NCBI RefSeq assembly: GCF_921293095.1 | Contig: NC_060246.1 | Span: 134,850,198 to 134,914,197, forward strand | Source of the DNA: Ischnura elegans | Taxonomy: Eukaryota > Arthropoda > Insecta > Odonata > Coenagrionidae | DNA length: 64,000 nt | Direction of reading: 5' to 3' | Part shown: piece by piece, positions 48,135 through 60,239 of the stretch | How positions within the stretch are numbered: position 1 is the stretch's first letter | Layout: every line of letters starts with the position of its first letter | The notes under the pieces: model-generated | Seen by the model: only the letters and a program-made list of their open reading frames with translations | Database searches by the model: none | What the model was told of the DNA's origin: nothing | Translations under genes and position numbers: made by a program

Positions 48135-48935
48135 CAACATTCCCCGACCTATTGTGACATCCAGTAGGATGCACGATGGACATGCGGAATTGTGGTTGCG
48201 ATGTTAGAGCCTCACATGATTTATTTATTTAACACCAAAAACAGCACTACGGCCTTTACATTGGGTTTTATAAACAAAATAAATTATGCAAAATATAAGT
48301 TTAAAAAATAAGTAGAGAAATAATCATATAAATAACAACCATTCACAACAAAAGGTAGGTATCAAAAAGAAAGTCTTTTCAATTGGTTATTGAAATTTGT
48401 GCGGGAGGCAGAGGTCAAGGGTAGAATAAGTATTTGAGATGGAATAGAAAATAGAAGGTAAGCGGTAAAATAGGGATCTATGGGATATTGCCAGATGGAA
48501 ATTGGACTGATGTAGAGCTTCAGTATTGCGGGTTTTGCGAGCTGGGATCCGGAGTGAGAAGAATTTCAGGAGGTCAATGCATCTGAAGGACCCATTCATG
48601 ATGCAGTAGAGAAATTTGATCTCGGATGTCAATCGGCCGTGGATGGGGTGTAATAATCCAAATGAGTGAAGTATTTCGGCACGTGAAGAGAGTCTGAGGT
48701 GAGGTATGCGATTTCGTACTAGTAATTTTATCTCAAAATAACGGGCTTTCAACAAAAATTTAACCTTAACTAAGATACTTTTTTGTATTGTTCCACTAAA
48801 TTCAAACTAAAATAAACATGATCCAGAGTACCTCGTATTTTTTCCGCTTATGGAGGCTTGAAGCTTAGTTGGTATATCATGAGCTAAAATTGGTTTTCAC
48901 GTCCCTCGTTACTGCTTGTTAGTTCTTTGACATTC
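48135..48935 (+). repeat. Diverged direct repeat D, copy 1 (interrupted by LINE tail)
   Basis: Its left part (48135-48220) resembles 49755-49845 (GACC(T/G)ATTGTGACAT(C/G)CAGTA and onward). Its right part (48765-48935) resembles 49850-50040 (AACATGA(A)TCC, TACCT, TATTTTTTC, GGCTTGAAGCT). The LINE tail at 48221-48760 sits between the two halves only in this copy. Confidence 0.5.
48221..48760 (-). mobile_element. LINE 3' fragment, family L-B
   Basis: The 122-codon minus-strand frame (48755-48387) reads RLSSRAEILHSFGLLHPIHG, then KFLYCIMNGSFRCIDLLKFF, SLRIPARKTRN and SISNTYSTLDLCLPHKF. This is the C-terminal domain downstream of the RT in jockey/R1/I-like non-LTR elements, with its usual RxPxRxxR and YN(S/T) blocks. 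A 3' UTR of about 150 bp ends in TTAAATAAATAAAT at 48220-48233. It interrupts direct repeat D copy 1, which confirms insertion. Confidence 0.75.
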
Positions 48936-48939
48936 ACAT

Positions 48940-49765
48940 CTCCTCTGCGATCTACATCTACATCAACATACCCCGCAAGCTGCCTAAAAGGCGTGTGGTA
49001 GAAGGTGTTAGGACACCAACCATTTACACATAAAAATGAAGTGCTCTAACGAAGTTGGGACCAGCGTTTATTAAAGTCCTTTATGGTTCGGAGGAAAAGC
49101 GAATTCCCATAACTATCCGTTCGGCAAAAAATCTCTATTAATTTATCGCTTCTATCGGACCTGGAAATATAGCGTGGCTCTAATATTATGTTCTCCGTGT
49201 CGCTCTTGAAGATATCCATTCTCAATTGTTCAAGCAATCTAAGCCTAGCGCGCAGCCTCCGAGTCTCCAGCGGCTCTCAGCGTAATTCACTTAAAATCTG
49301 GGTGTCTGTACGTCCGTAGCAGTTTTTTGACGGAACACGCAGCCTTTCTTTGTTTTTTTATTCAGTTCACGGATTGAGTCTTTCTGCACCGGATCCCATA
49401 CGCTCGCTGCATATTCAAGGTGCGGTCGGACATGTGCGAAATAGCACCTTTTTTTTCTTTCTCATCCGAAAATCTTCCCACAATACGCTTGACGAATCGT
49501 AGTTTCTTCAGGGTTATGCCGAAAATATTCCTTACATGTGTTCCTCACGAGAGGTTCGAGGATATCGTAACTCCCAGGTACTTCACTTCGTCTGTTGCAT
49601 TTATGTTAATACCATTCACAGCATAAACATGGCTATAGTTGGACGAATTCCGCAAGAAATGAGCCGATATGCATTTGCTCAGATTAAGTTCAAGTCCCCA
49701 CTCTTGTCTCCACAAATGAACGTTGTTTAAGTCCGATGATACCGACCTTTCCTCATACAGCATTT
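48940..49765 (-). mobile_element. LINE 3' fragment, family L-C (CR1-like)
   Basis: The minus-strand text starts at 49763: SSDLNNVHLWRQEWGLELN, SKC, NGININATDEVKYLGVTI. This is the region after the RT active site typical of CR1/L2-like elements (LNxxKC...LGV). It continues with frameshifts to RLRLLEQLRMDIFKSDTENI and SLFLRTIKDFNKRW (49237-49046). The 3' end is GTATGTTGATGTAGATGTAG (complement of 48954-48973), a short tandem tail. The fragment lies exactly between the two copies of direct repeat D. Confidence 0.8.
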
Positions 49766-50040
49766 CCTGACCGATTGTGACATGCAGTAAAATTCGCGAC
49801 TTCGAATTGTAAACAAAGAAATTAAAACTTCACGTGATACCCTTAATGTCCTTTACTTAGTTTTTTTGCTTATAAAGAAATTGCCTTCGTAAAAAATGCT
49901 TGATTTTTTCAGCAAGACAAAAAATTGAATCAAACATGAATCCGAATACCTGACATTTTTTCTCGCTCATGTCAGCTTGAAGCTCGGCCGGTTCCGCACT
50001 AATTTTATACCCACGTGCCCATCAGCGGCTTGCTTACTTA
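49755..50040 (+). repeat. Diverged direct repeat D, copy 2
   Basis: This is the uninterrupted counterpart of 48135-48935; see that entry. It has no coding content. Confidence 0.5.
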
Positions 50041-52559
50041 AGACTGGGAGTCCGAGCAAATATGTTACTAAATGTGCAGGAATTTAAGGGAAAACAGTGG
50101 GTTGTTTATTTACTTAATCGAGTTTACTTCATTCGAATGGTACTTGTCCATTAATATAACTTTACTTGCAGAGAGATATCACTGGGGAAAATTACGGATC
50201 CTATCAATTGCTTTCAATCAAGGAGTTACCTTATTATTTCAAAAATTATTCATACATAATTAACTGTGCCAAAAGTGGATCATCCTTTGGCATCTCAATT
50301 TATTTTATGCATAGTTTCCTTGTTTTGATACATTGCATCCCATTTCCTTGTTTGATATCCTGATTATTACGACGAGTGATATTGCGAAATGGATCTAAAG
50401 AGGTACTCTTACTCATTACTCTCTACATTCCCACTTTCCCCGAAATTCGTCTCCGAAACACACGAAACCTCGTCACCACACTCCGAGCAACTCTCTAACC
50501 AATCAGGTTCGTTCCGTTGTCCATACCACACACGGGATTGGGCGGTATTTAGGTGGTGAGACGCACGGGATTTGTGTGTTTAGCCTTCGTGATCGCGTAA
50601 CTGGGTGGGGGTAAGGTCACAAGAAGGTGGTGGTGGGAATCATTTCAATTAAGATGATGGATGCGGGGTCATTAGCAGTGGGATGTTTTCAGGGTGACGG
50701 AGAGAAGGGTTGAGGAGGGGGGGGGGTGGAGGAGGGGCGGGATCAAGGGAGAGGTGATCGCATGACCTACAGAATCCAATTTCTGTTCTGCTGAGGTACG
50801 AGAAAACAAGGGACTCCGTGAGGCAGTTCTCCGGTCATGTGAATGTGTTGAGAAAGGACGCCTGGATGGAAGAACTCTTTCCATAGGATTGGTTTCATGA
50901 TATTAGGCTGGTTCTTCTCCGAAGAAGACCGTCACCACATGGCTGTAAAGATGAAATTAATACCTACTTTGCAATCTTAATTTGTAATTTAGGCTTCGAC
51001 TAAGCTACATACTATCATTTTCAAGGCATTATTATGCCGGAACCCGATGAAGGTCGAAATAAATTTTCTCTTTATTTAAAATTTATTTCATCTCTTTTCG
51101 TAACTCTACTATCTTTCGCCTACTGAGCTGATATAAATTTATTTCATACGGGCCTTATTGCCTTATTGCGAAATTTAAAAATGTACGTAGGTAATTATAT
51201 CGCCTCTAACATGCCAAAAATAAGGATGAATTTTGCACGAGCATTAGCATGCGAAGTGAGAGATTTCGGAACTCCGCGTCCTTTGGTGTACTTATAACTT
51301 TTCTTCTAATACTCCTGTCAGAATCCATGGAAATACGGATACGTGAAAGAGTAATACTGAAATACATGGACCGTCAATTTTACGTGAACCATTTTGATAT
51401 ATTTAAGACATTCCCATTGGGAAAGTACTCTTTGCCCGAAAAAAATTACTTCCACTACGTATTACCGACATAGGTTCAGGATTTATGCGGCGAAATTTAA
51501 AAGGCCTTTTGAGGGATAAACGCTGGAGACGTATAGGAATAATCATCGAAAAGCCCGTCACATATATTTCCTGGAGATTTTTTATGGTGAAAGTTTTCTA
51601 CATCTACTTTCTCGTGAAGACAAGTAATTTTATCGGGTATAATGACTTCATTTGGTGTTAAAATATCCACGAAAGCCACGTCGTGATAAACTGGAGAAGA
51701 TAATATCATCGAATAATGGCAAGGTAAAGCAATTCACCTTTACTCAGAAATGAATATACTTCAAACGTAGATAGATTGCGCTTGTTCGATCTAACTTAGC
51801 AATGGCAATCATTTCCTCAAACCACCACCAGCAGAAAATTTCGACGATAAGAGTAGGTAATAAAGCATTGCTATTTTTCTATTTTATGTGATACAATTCT
51901 ATGAATTTACGGCATATTTTTCATGTCAATTCTTTGATCGTCTTTTGTGCAGTTTGCCTGGACTTCTTAAGTGTTTGGGATCCATCGCAACTTCGGCACC
52001 CATTTCACATGAAGCATGAGTCTTCAGTGTCAAATAAATCGAATAATGAAAAAATAACTGTAGCGTTCCACTTAAAAAATAGGCATCCTCCACTGAGCTT
52101 TACTTTAAATCCTAATCTTCAATAAATTCCAGAGTTCAAAATAGCAAACAAGTTTATCAAATATTCAGACAGGTTCCCTCGAGAAAACGACCAACATCGG
52201 TCGGAAAACGTTGGGGCCACCTAAAAATTGACGCGGCGACATAGCACAAAAGTTTTTATTTAACATGACGAGTACCCACGAAAGTTTTTACGAAGAATTA
52301 AGTTTATCGAATTTACGCTTTACAGAGAGATGTATTACATTTTGGCTTTCATCACATTCAACACCTCAGCCGAGCGATCTACCGATTGCGACCGACTTCT
52401 AGCCAAGTCTGACCTAGAGTGAAAAGGTTTTTTAAAAATAGAGCAAGAGAAAGCTCTCCATACGATAGCGATAGGAAAAAAGAGAGTAGGTGAGCAAATA
52501 GTCGATGAGGCCGTACGAGAACGAACTTCTATGCGAGCGGAAAATCCCCAGCTTGCAAA
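50041..52559. other. Unassigned DNA with a G-rich tract
   Basis: Nothing coding was recognised. A G-tract with an uninterrupted run of more than ten G lies at about 50716-50730, with further G runs to 50760 that could form a G-quadruplex on the plus strand. Confidence 0.4.
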
Positions 52560-53060
52560 ATCGCGAGTCCCAACGCTTAGCTATCCCTGTTCGGGCTTCT
52601 TCGCTGCGGACGATGCGTGCCGCCTAAGCCGCACGCAAGGTATCGTTTAGGAGAATCGGACAAGGGGGATGCTGGGGCGGAGAGGGAGGGGCTGCTGTTA
52701 TTCGAGGTCAATGTCCTCTCCGAGCGGGTGGCAGGCAAGAAGGTAGCGGGGATGACAGGGGGGCGCGTTGAGTTTTGACATCGGCGTGGTTCCCAGGGAA
52801 GAGGAGTTGCAAGGCCAGGAAAGGGAGGCAATGCTGAAGCGGTGGCGGTAGGAGGAGCGGGGAGGGGGGCGTCATTCTGATAGTATGCCCTTTCACTCAC
52901 CTCCATCCCCTCCCCTACTTTTCACGTCCCCCCACCCTCAACTCCCCCCTCCCCTCATCGTCCTCTCACTACGCTCGTATATTTGCTCGTCCCCGTGAGA
53001 GGAAGGGAGGGGGCAAGAGGCAAAAGGGTTCACCGCTGTTCACGCAGGGTGGCAACAATG
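52560..53060. other. GC-rich island with strong purine/pyrimidine skew
   Basis: The plus strand is G-rich from 52660 to 52870 (several GGGG runs) and switches to C-rich from 52900 to 52965. Overlapping frames on both strands are proline- or serine-rich by composition. No motif was recognised; it could be regulatory. Confidence 0.35.
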
Positions 53061-56050
53061 GGGTCACTGTGCCTCCGCGTGGCCCCGTGCGTGACCTTTG
53101 TGAGACACATTCTGCATCTCTTTTCTTTCGCTCCGTCTTTCTTTCGTGACTCATGCTATCATATCTCTTTTATTTCTTCCCCCCTTTCTCTGACAACTCT
53201 CCCCTTCACATTGCTTGTTATTCTTACGGTTGATTACGGAATTGCGATTAAAATGATGATAAAAATGAATTCAAGGTTTTACTAAGATTCCTTTTCAACT
53301 TCTTTTATATTTTTGTCACATTTTTTATCAGTCCATTGAGCTCACCTTAAAGGCTTTGTAGTAATTATTAAGATCGAAACAAAGCCGAGTTACTACAAAA
53401 TTACTTTGTTATAATTCCATTTATGAAAGAGGCCCTGAGCATTCGTGGATTCCAATGAGGTTTATAATATTTCCTCTCTTTTTTCATCTCTGTCTAAACC
53501 CCAGTATACTCGTTTATTTTTAATTCTAATGAAGCAAATAAATATTCAGGACTCTGTCAAAATGAGGAATCGCTCATTACTAAAGTTAAGCGCAAACGTA
53601 TATGGATTGCACTGACATTTTTTATGTGGTAAAACTGATTTTGACCACTCAACTGCCTTCCAGAAATATTGAAAAATTGTTTGGTTACAGAGGTAGTTCG
53701 ACTACGATCAGAGTCCTTTACCTATCAGTCTTATTGAACCGAACGAAAAAATGTAAAACTTGCTTTGAATCTCAAACTTAGGATATCCTGATGAAATATG
53801 AGACTTTCCAGGGGAAAATGGTATAAACCAGGTTATAACCATGGTAACCATAAACCAGGTTATGGAATGGAAGCTATGAAGTTGCGTGATCTTGACATAC
53901 TTTTCGATCGTGAATGCAGGATAAACGACTTATATCCAAACATTCCATTCACTGGGCACTCAAAATAGTTTGTAAGGGCGGCAGCGTAGATGTGACTGGA
54001 TGACACGCACGTCTGAACCTGAGAACTCACACAATTCAAATCTATAACGCCTATAGATGGGATAGTGGTTATTCGAGTCGGTTTGCTCTTGCATGTAGAA
54101 AATAGGTCACATTCTGAAGAATCCAGGATGCGACGTGACAAACTGCCGTTCCTAGAGCTTACAAGTTTTCTACTCGCCCATTAAAAGGGTACACCTAATG
54201 TAAGTTCTTGTTGTTTCATAGGAGTTCCTGTGAGATAAATCCATCTGAAGGCTAATGGAACTAGCTTTACTTGGTCAGATGATAATTACTAGGAAACATA
54301 GAGCTAACATGAAATATAGGTTTTCGAAAAATAAGGAAGTAGTCGATACCTGAAAGAATTTAATCCATCGGTAGATACGAAGATAGAGAGCTATTTGAGT
54401 TTTCGAATGCAGATTTTTATTACCCTTTTCTCGTTGCATATGAATGTGTTCCACCAGCGAACCGATTTTAATTAGGATGTAAGATTTTTTGACGTATTAC
54501 GATAGCTTTTAGTTGAGTGAAGGTAATTACCTCCATTTACAGATTTTCACAAATTCTTGAAATAACACGTAATACCAAACCGGAGTCATATGAATAACGA
54601 CACTAGAGCTTTTTTGTTTTTTAACCATCGGTAAGCGATGTTTCAGCACCACGATAATGTTATTGACAGGCATATTTGTTTTCAAATCTATTCAATGACC
54701 TAGTTACAGTATAACTGAAAATTTACATATTGATTTACATCAATTTACGAGTTAATAAGCCTCTCACCCTTCTCAAAGTGAGCCACATTTCGTTTACAGT
54801 GCATTTTTAAAGGAAATTATCAACATGCTATAAAACCCATTCCGACCATTCATACAAATGTTTGGGGTGAACGAGACCAGATGCAACAAAAAGTCTTATG
54901 ACGACCCCCGCTAAAATTGTCTGAATTCTTATCAAAAATTGTTAGCGAAATATATAAGAAACTTGCGATTGTAAATGGACGGTTGGTACTTACAGAACAA
55001 CAATTTTGGCCTCTGGGGAAATATTAGAACCTCACTATTTGTAAGTACAGGTTAGCTTTGGTGAATGGATATTGAGGAAAATAATTTTTACTCGTGGATA
55101 TTCATAAAGTGATGTTTTTTTCATTGCCATTGAAATGAGCAATTGAAGTTGCTTTTGCTGAAGAGCTCGTATATTAATTACGATGCCGTTTTCGGAGACA
55201 TATTTACTCTCCGACCCATTCGTTGAATACTTCACCATTTTTACCCACGCCGTCTTTCTACAACACTTCATAAAGGTGATCCTATAAATGAAACTTTAAG
55301 TTCAAAAATATTTTCTCAATCATTGAATAGTTTTTTCTTGCCAGAGTTTTACGGTAGAAAAATAAAGTAGCAAGATTAGATATAATACCGCTGTTCAATC
55401 GTAACTGAAATTTCATTAATTGCATTATTAAAACTACGTTCAATTTTTATCCGCTAACATCTCGCCACCTGCTTTGCTAGGGTTTCAGGTGACTCCCTTA
55501 GTTTTGAAAAAGCTGACGTAGGTGCTTTTCTACTGAAACTGTGTTAAAAATAAATTTTTAGAGCGTATAACATATATAGCTGTATAATATACTATGGAAA
55601 GAAGGAGAAAAGAGGGACCTACTAAATCGTGGGAAGAAGACGAACTAGTGAAATCGCCAGACAGAAATGTTCCGATAAAGACAGTCATCGAAGTATAAGA
55701 GTATGGGACTAATGTTATGGGGAATCCTCGATTATTGATCAAGGAACTAATGAGGTAATTAAAATTGATATATGCAAACAGAAAAATAATAGATGATCGG
55801 TGAATGCAGCAAAATTCTGCGTCAAATCAACCGTCAAATCAAACTGGATAATAACTAATACGATACTAAACGTGAATATTTTCATCATGGAACATTTACA
55901 CATTGTTACCATGACACCAGAAGAAGTTTTTACGATCCCATTCCCCATTAAGTTTGCCACATAGTTCAAGCACGGCTTTTAGGCTACCTCAAGTGATGAT
56001 GTTTAATTGATCGCATGCAGTTGCCTCGACAATATCCTAGTTTTCGCGCC
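53061..56050. other. Unassigned AT-rich DNA with two short structured motifs
   Basis: No gene was recognised. Two interlocking inverted repeats lie at 53352-53399, and two direct copies of ATAAACCAGGTTAT are at 53823 and 53849 (see findings). Confidence 0.4.
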
Positions 56051-56169
56051 CGGGCATCGTCGCATCTATTTTTAAGTGGCCCACCCTCTATCTCTTGGCG
56101 CCCGGCGTTTCGAGTGTGGATGGAGAGGGCAGACACTCACTCGCCTAATGCGGATCCGGAGTGCTGCAG

Positions 56170-56275
56170 GCGTGAGACAGGGCGTTAACCCCCTGACCCC
56201 TTGGCGCATATCGTCAAGAGTAGGCCAATGCCGCCGATTCGGGCCTCTACCCGCATTTCTCGCCACATAAGCCGT
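56170..56275 (+). mobile_element. SINE core fragment related to the SINE at 60.24 kb
   Basis: It shares GGGACGTTAA/GGGCGTTAA, GGCGC, AAGAGTAGGC(C/T)AATGCCG and CTCTACxC in order with 60388-60475. No tRNA-like head lies upstream, so this is a truncated or decayed copy. The GC-rich 100 bp before it may be more of the element. Confidence 0.6.
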
Positions 56276-56504
56276 GCAACCCTAACCCTCTCTGTTTCCA
56301 TCGATACCCTCAATACAAAATTACAACCGACTTGAACCTCTTATTCCATTTATAATTATATCGGACACTTTTAAACTTCTTCTGTCATCATGGGCTTACT
56401 GTGGTAATATTCCATGGTTAAAATATTCACACAAAGTATCATAATCGTTGAAACATGATTTGATGCTTTCCCGGCGAATTACGCGGGTAAACTGTTCTCG
56501 GGAT

Positions 56505-56590
56505 TCCCACCGGGTTAATTCTTTCATAACGGCCAACTTTCAAGCTCCGTCTCGGCGCTCATCATCAGGGCTGAATGTAGATTTATTTAA
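56505..56590 (-). mobile_element. Penelope-type terminal-repeat remnant with hammerhead-like core
   Basis: On the minus strand CTGATGA (56568-56562) is followed by a stem-loop GAGCxCCG/CGGxGCTT, then GAAAGTTGGCCG (56541-56530). It then has CCCGGTGGGAA, like the GGTGGGAAACC of the 16.6-kb element arm. The CUGAUGA box is perfect here. No reading frame of the element is nearby. Confidence 0.6.
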
Positions 56591-58659
56591 TTTTCGGTTG
56601 CTAAGTCTCATTATTGCAATTAATTTAGTTGATTGAAATATATTTAAAAATATATTTATAATAATTAATATTATTCAGCTGCATGAAGATTGGTTTGACA
56701 CATAATTTGGCTCCATTCTTCTTTGAGCTGTTCTTTTTTTGTTAGAGTTAATCATTTTTGAATGACATCGTTAATAACTTGTTCCATTCAGCTAATCTTA
56801 TCACTCCAAAAGAACAATATTTCGGATAAAAAAAGATTTGTACTATTAATGAAGAGTGGCCATTTAGCATGTTATTGCATGTTGTCCTTTGGTACGACAA
56901 TTATTCAACTGTATATCAAATAAGCAAGTATAAACGTCGGAACAATATGATCCTAGCGCATGGCGGATGATCGGGATGATAGCCGGACTTGAATAAAAAA
57001 AAGCATTCACGCCTCGGCTCGTTTACGTGACGAGCACCGGAAGTCTGCCTGCTCCAGCGTATTTGTTATTTTGTTTCCGTTAATGAATGCAATAGGGTGG
57101 TTTCCTATTATTTTTTTATCGCCTAAATCGAAAGATTATTACTCCTGGAGTACGTATTTCACGCTTTTAGATTTTTAAATGACGATATCTATTTTTCGCG
57201 ATCAAATGAAAAGTGAAAAATTTCAAGCGCGCGAAAACGCGACGCGTAAGTAGGAATGAAGGGAAAAAGTCCGTACGACGCATTTCTGGTTCCCCCTCCC
57301 GCCTGGTAGGTGACCTTGATCGAGGCTCTGAGCGCTGATAGGACGCAGGATGCTAACGGGTAGCTGAGTACCTTCCTGTCTGGTAGCGCATGGCTTAAAA
57401 AAGGTTTATTAATACCTTATCAATCGAAGAAAACTTTCCGACCTTAGCCAGTTTTAATAGGTGATTATTAAGACATGTTTCCCTGAGCTCTGTGACTCAT
57501 GCATGCATTGGTAGCCTCTGACGATGCATAACTCCTATCCTCTCGTGTAGAAACTAGGTCCCTGTGACGTCACGTGGAGTGGAATCGCATGGGCGCCAAT
57601 CTGGCCTTTTTCAAATGAGGATAAAATTTGACCCTTGCCATTCGTCTAAACCGGTATTTCAAAAACCAAATAATTTGTGTATTATGAATACACTAATGGT
57701 GGGTAACGAATCGCCATCAATGCCTTTTGTTTTCTTTGATGAAGGAAACTACCCTATTCCGTTGATTGCGATCGTATCATCCCAAAAGATCAACAGGACG
57801 GATGAAAAAAGTGTTGCTATGTTATAAAAGACTGGTCATTTAGCACGTTCATGCATAATGATCCTTTGGTGCGAATATCATTAAACCGTATCTCAGAATT
57901 TTAGTGACGATAATCTCGATCCTATTTGGTACTTAACCCATTTACCAAGCCGGAGCGATCTTAAGTGATGATGTTCTTGTTTCTTTAGTATTTACAGTTC
58001 AGTTAAGGCAATACAAAAGACGTGAGAGAATATGGAACTACGTCGCAAATAAATTAAATAAAATGGCGGTGAAGAGGAGATATATACCAGAATTTGGAAG
58101 CGTACATGAAAATTACGGAACTGATAGGCAGGGTGCCATGGATGAGTTTTGAGCCATGGCCAAAATTTTCTGGTTCAATTGCTGGCTTACGAGTCAAGTC
58201 TTGCGATTTTCAGAATAAATCCTTTGGATGATATCCATTTGCATGCATCACAGCTTAAACAATAATTAAAAAGTTCTATGGAGAGAACGAAATAATATTG
58301 TAAAAAGATATCTCTACGTACACTGCCACTCTTAATTATTTAAAAACAAACCAGTCTCGGCGCAAACAAATCTACTCTCAACTAGTCTTACCGGAAGCGG
58401 AAGTCGTTAATCCTTTGGAATTAGACTTGTAATTGGTAGAATTGTCTGCATTTCGGATAAAACTTAAAACAAAACAAATTTAATTCTTATTTCATTCTAA
58501 AAATTTTTCGTAATACAGCCAAAAATGCTAAAATAGCTACTCACAATCTTTTCCAACCGAAAATACTGGGACTTAAGTACCTGAAGTCGAGTGATTCAGT
58601 GCATGAATATTGATTATCACACCTTTTAGGATGATTCCTTCGGGGTCAGGCAGAATTCG
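56591..58659. other. Unassigned DNA
   Basis: Nothing was recognised. A GC-richer patch with GCGCG-containing sequence lies at about 57230-57380. Confidence 0.4.
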
Positions 58660-58985
58660 ATGGAGACACTAAACCAGCAGCACCGTTAGCTGGGCGCCCG
58701 CCCGCCTTGCGAGTCTCCCGTGGAGGCAAGCCGTGTTATCGATCTCCCGTAATGGACTCGACTCAGCTGGGAGGAAGATTTTTCGGAGAGCGATCATGGA
58801 AGAGGGAGGCAAGGGGGAGGGGAAGAGGGCGCGGGCATCCCCTTCGCACACTACGGTTCGGCGCTTTTCAAGAGCCGGAGCTCGGGAGGCGAGATCACGT
58901 GATCGCCTCGTGGTACCGGCGTGGTGGACGAAACGTTTAGACGCCGCAGTGTCGCGACGCTTCACCTTATGAACTCAGTAACTTC
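58660..58985. other. GC-rich island
   Basis: This compact CpG-rich patch has frames of 77-98 codons on both strands and no motif. Confidence 0.3.
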
Positions 58986-59172
58986 GCTCACGGAATACTT
59001 TCGAGCAAAACTTGGTGTGGATCGAAAGTAATGCTGGCATACTGGACAAGTTCGCAGTACTAACTCATCAGAGTTCCTTCGTGTGACTTACACTAGCTGA
59101 TATAGGAAAAACTCAAGGGGGGTTGCAAAATATATCTTGCGCTATCTTTACTTTTATCGTAATGAAAAATAA

Positions 59173-59262
59173 GTCGAATGCAATTTTTAAGAAAGTTTTA
59201 TTTGAACTTATTATACTCATATACCATCTTAAGATATAAAAACTTACTATTGTGGTTCTTCA
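59173..59262 (+). repeat. Direct repeat E, copy 1
   Basis: ATGCAATTTTTAAGAAAGTT and ATTATACTCATATAC begin a 90-bp segment that recurs at 59738-59836, ending at TTGTGGTTC. Copy 1 lacks a short block (AAGAATAGG) present in copy 2. Confidence 0.85.
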
Positions 59263-59737
59263 ACGTTAGGCAATGCGGGGGTCCCCGTAAGGAGGGGCGC
59301 GCGCCCCCCATTTGTATTCGCCACTGGTTACCTACTTATAAGCAGATGAAATCATTTTTCTCTCATTTATGACCTCACCCGAAATAGCTCTCATTTACTC
59401 AACTTTTTAGGGACAACAGCAACAACTTCTGTTAACTTTTTCGGTCCCATTATGAGACGACATGGTTCAATGAAAACAATTGTTGAACGATAAGGGAACG
59501 GAAAGAACTGCAATGGAGAGCCCCGAATAGACAAGCTACCAAGGGTGCATAAGAGTAGAGGTTCGTAAACATAACGTAAGGTTAGCTGATAGGAGATTTA
59601 AGGGTAGAGCATCGTCAAACCAATCTTGAGATTATTGACCTATGATAACGATGATGATTAGGGCAATATCAGGAATAAATTTTAGCCGATGATGCATTAG
59701 GATACAGAGGAAATTAGAGAATGAATGATAAAGGAAT
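59263..59737 (+). other. Segment between direct repeats E, includes LINE tail
   Basis: It starts with a GC-rich palindromic tract (GGGGCGCGCGCCCC near 59296) ending in ATTCGCCACTGG, the complement of a transposon-terminus-like CCAGTGGCGAAT. It ends with the LINE family L-A copy 4. Confidence 0.4.
59578..59660 (+). mobile_element. LINE 3' fragment, family L-A copy 4
   Basis: The plus strand reads KVS/RLADRRFKGRASSNQS then a stop, followed by GATTATTGACCTATGATAACG and GATGATGATTA. This is the same C-terminus and triplet tail as copies 1-3, in opposite orientation. Only about 80 bp remain. Confidence 0.7.
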
Positions 59738-59836
59738 CGCATGCAATTTTTAAGAAAGTTTCATTTAAACTAATTATACTCATATACAAGAATAGGCCAT
59801 CTTATGATGTAAATAAGTTACAATTGTGGTTCAGAA
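59738..59836 (+). repeat. Direct repeat E, copy 2
   Basis: Partner of 59173-59262. Confidence 0.85.
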
Positions 59837-60237
59837 CGCATTAGTGAATGAAGAGTCCGATATAAGTATAAATGGAATATAAAACTCAATTCCATTGTAA
59901 TCCCTAGTAAATACAATGGATATTCATAAATGATAAGTATTATTTATTCATTAATTTATAACTTCCATAGCGATTTCTTACCCTCATAATTATCGTGGTG
60001 ATGGACCAAAAATCAAATGATGGTGGCAACTATTTTTTAAATGAAATTACCACTTTTTCTGGTAAAGAAAGCATTTTACTAGTTTAATATGTAGCTGTCA
60101 GAACTGCAAGAGTCATTTAAGCTCCTCAAAAGAAAGGAGTTGCTTCAAGTAACGTGATCGCATAATGGTCGACCGTGATAGACCAAACGTTTCGGCACCA
60201 GAGCGGAGTTGACGCTCAAGCATATGCTATTCATGAT
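59837..60237. other. Unassigned DNA with a weak Penelope-like motif
   Basis: The minus strand contains GTGCCGAAACGTTTGGTC (60201-60184), similar to the GAAACGTC block of Penelope terminal repeats, but no CUGAUGA box. No element is called. Confidence 0.3.
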
Positions 60238-60239
60238 TT

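Noticed and set aside
52577..52906. 109-codon proline/serine-rich minus-strand frame
   Set aside because: Composition of the G-rich tract explains it; no start context, motif or splice support.
59296..59332. CCAGTGGCGAAT-like terminus (minus strand) next to a GC palindrome
   Set aside because: Only one end visible; no partner end or duplication, so no element is called.
60184..60201. GAAACG motif on the minus strand as a further hammerhead candidate
   Set aside because: There is no CUGAUGA-like box or stem II in the right position.
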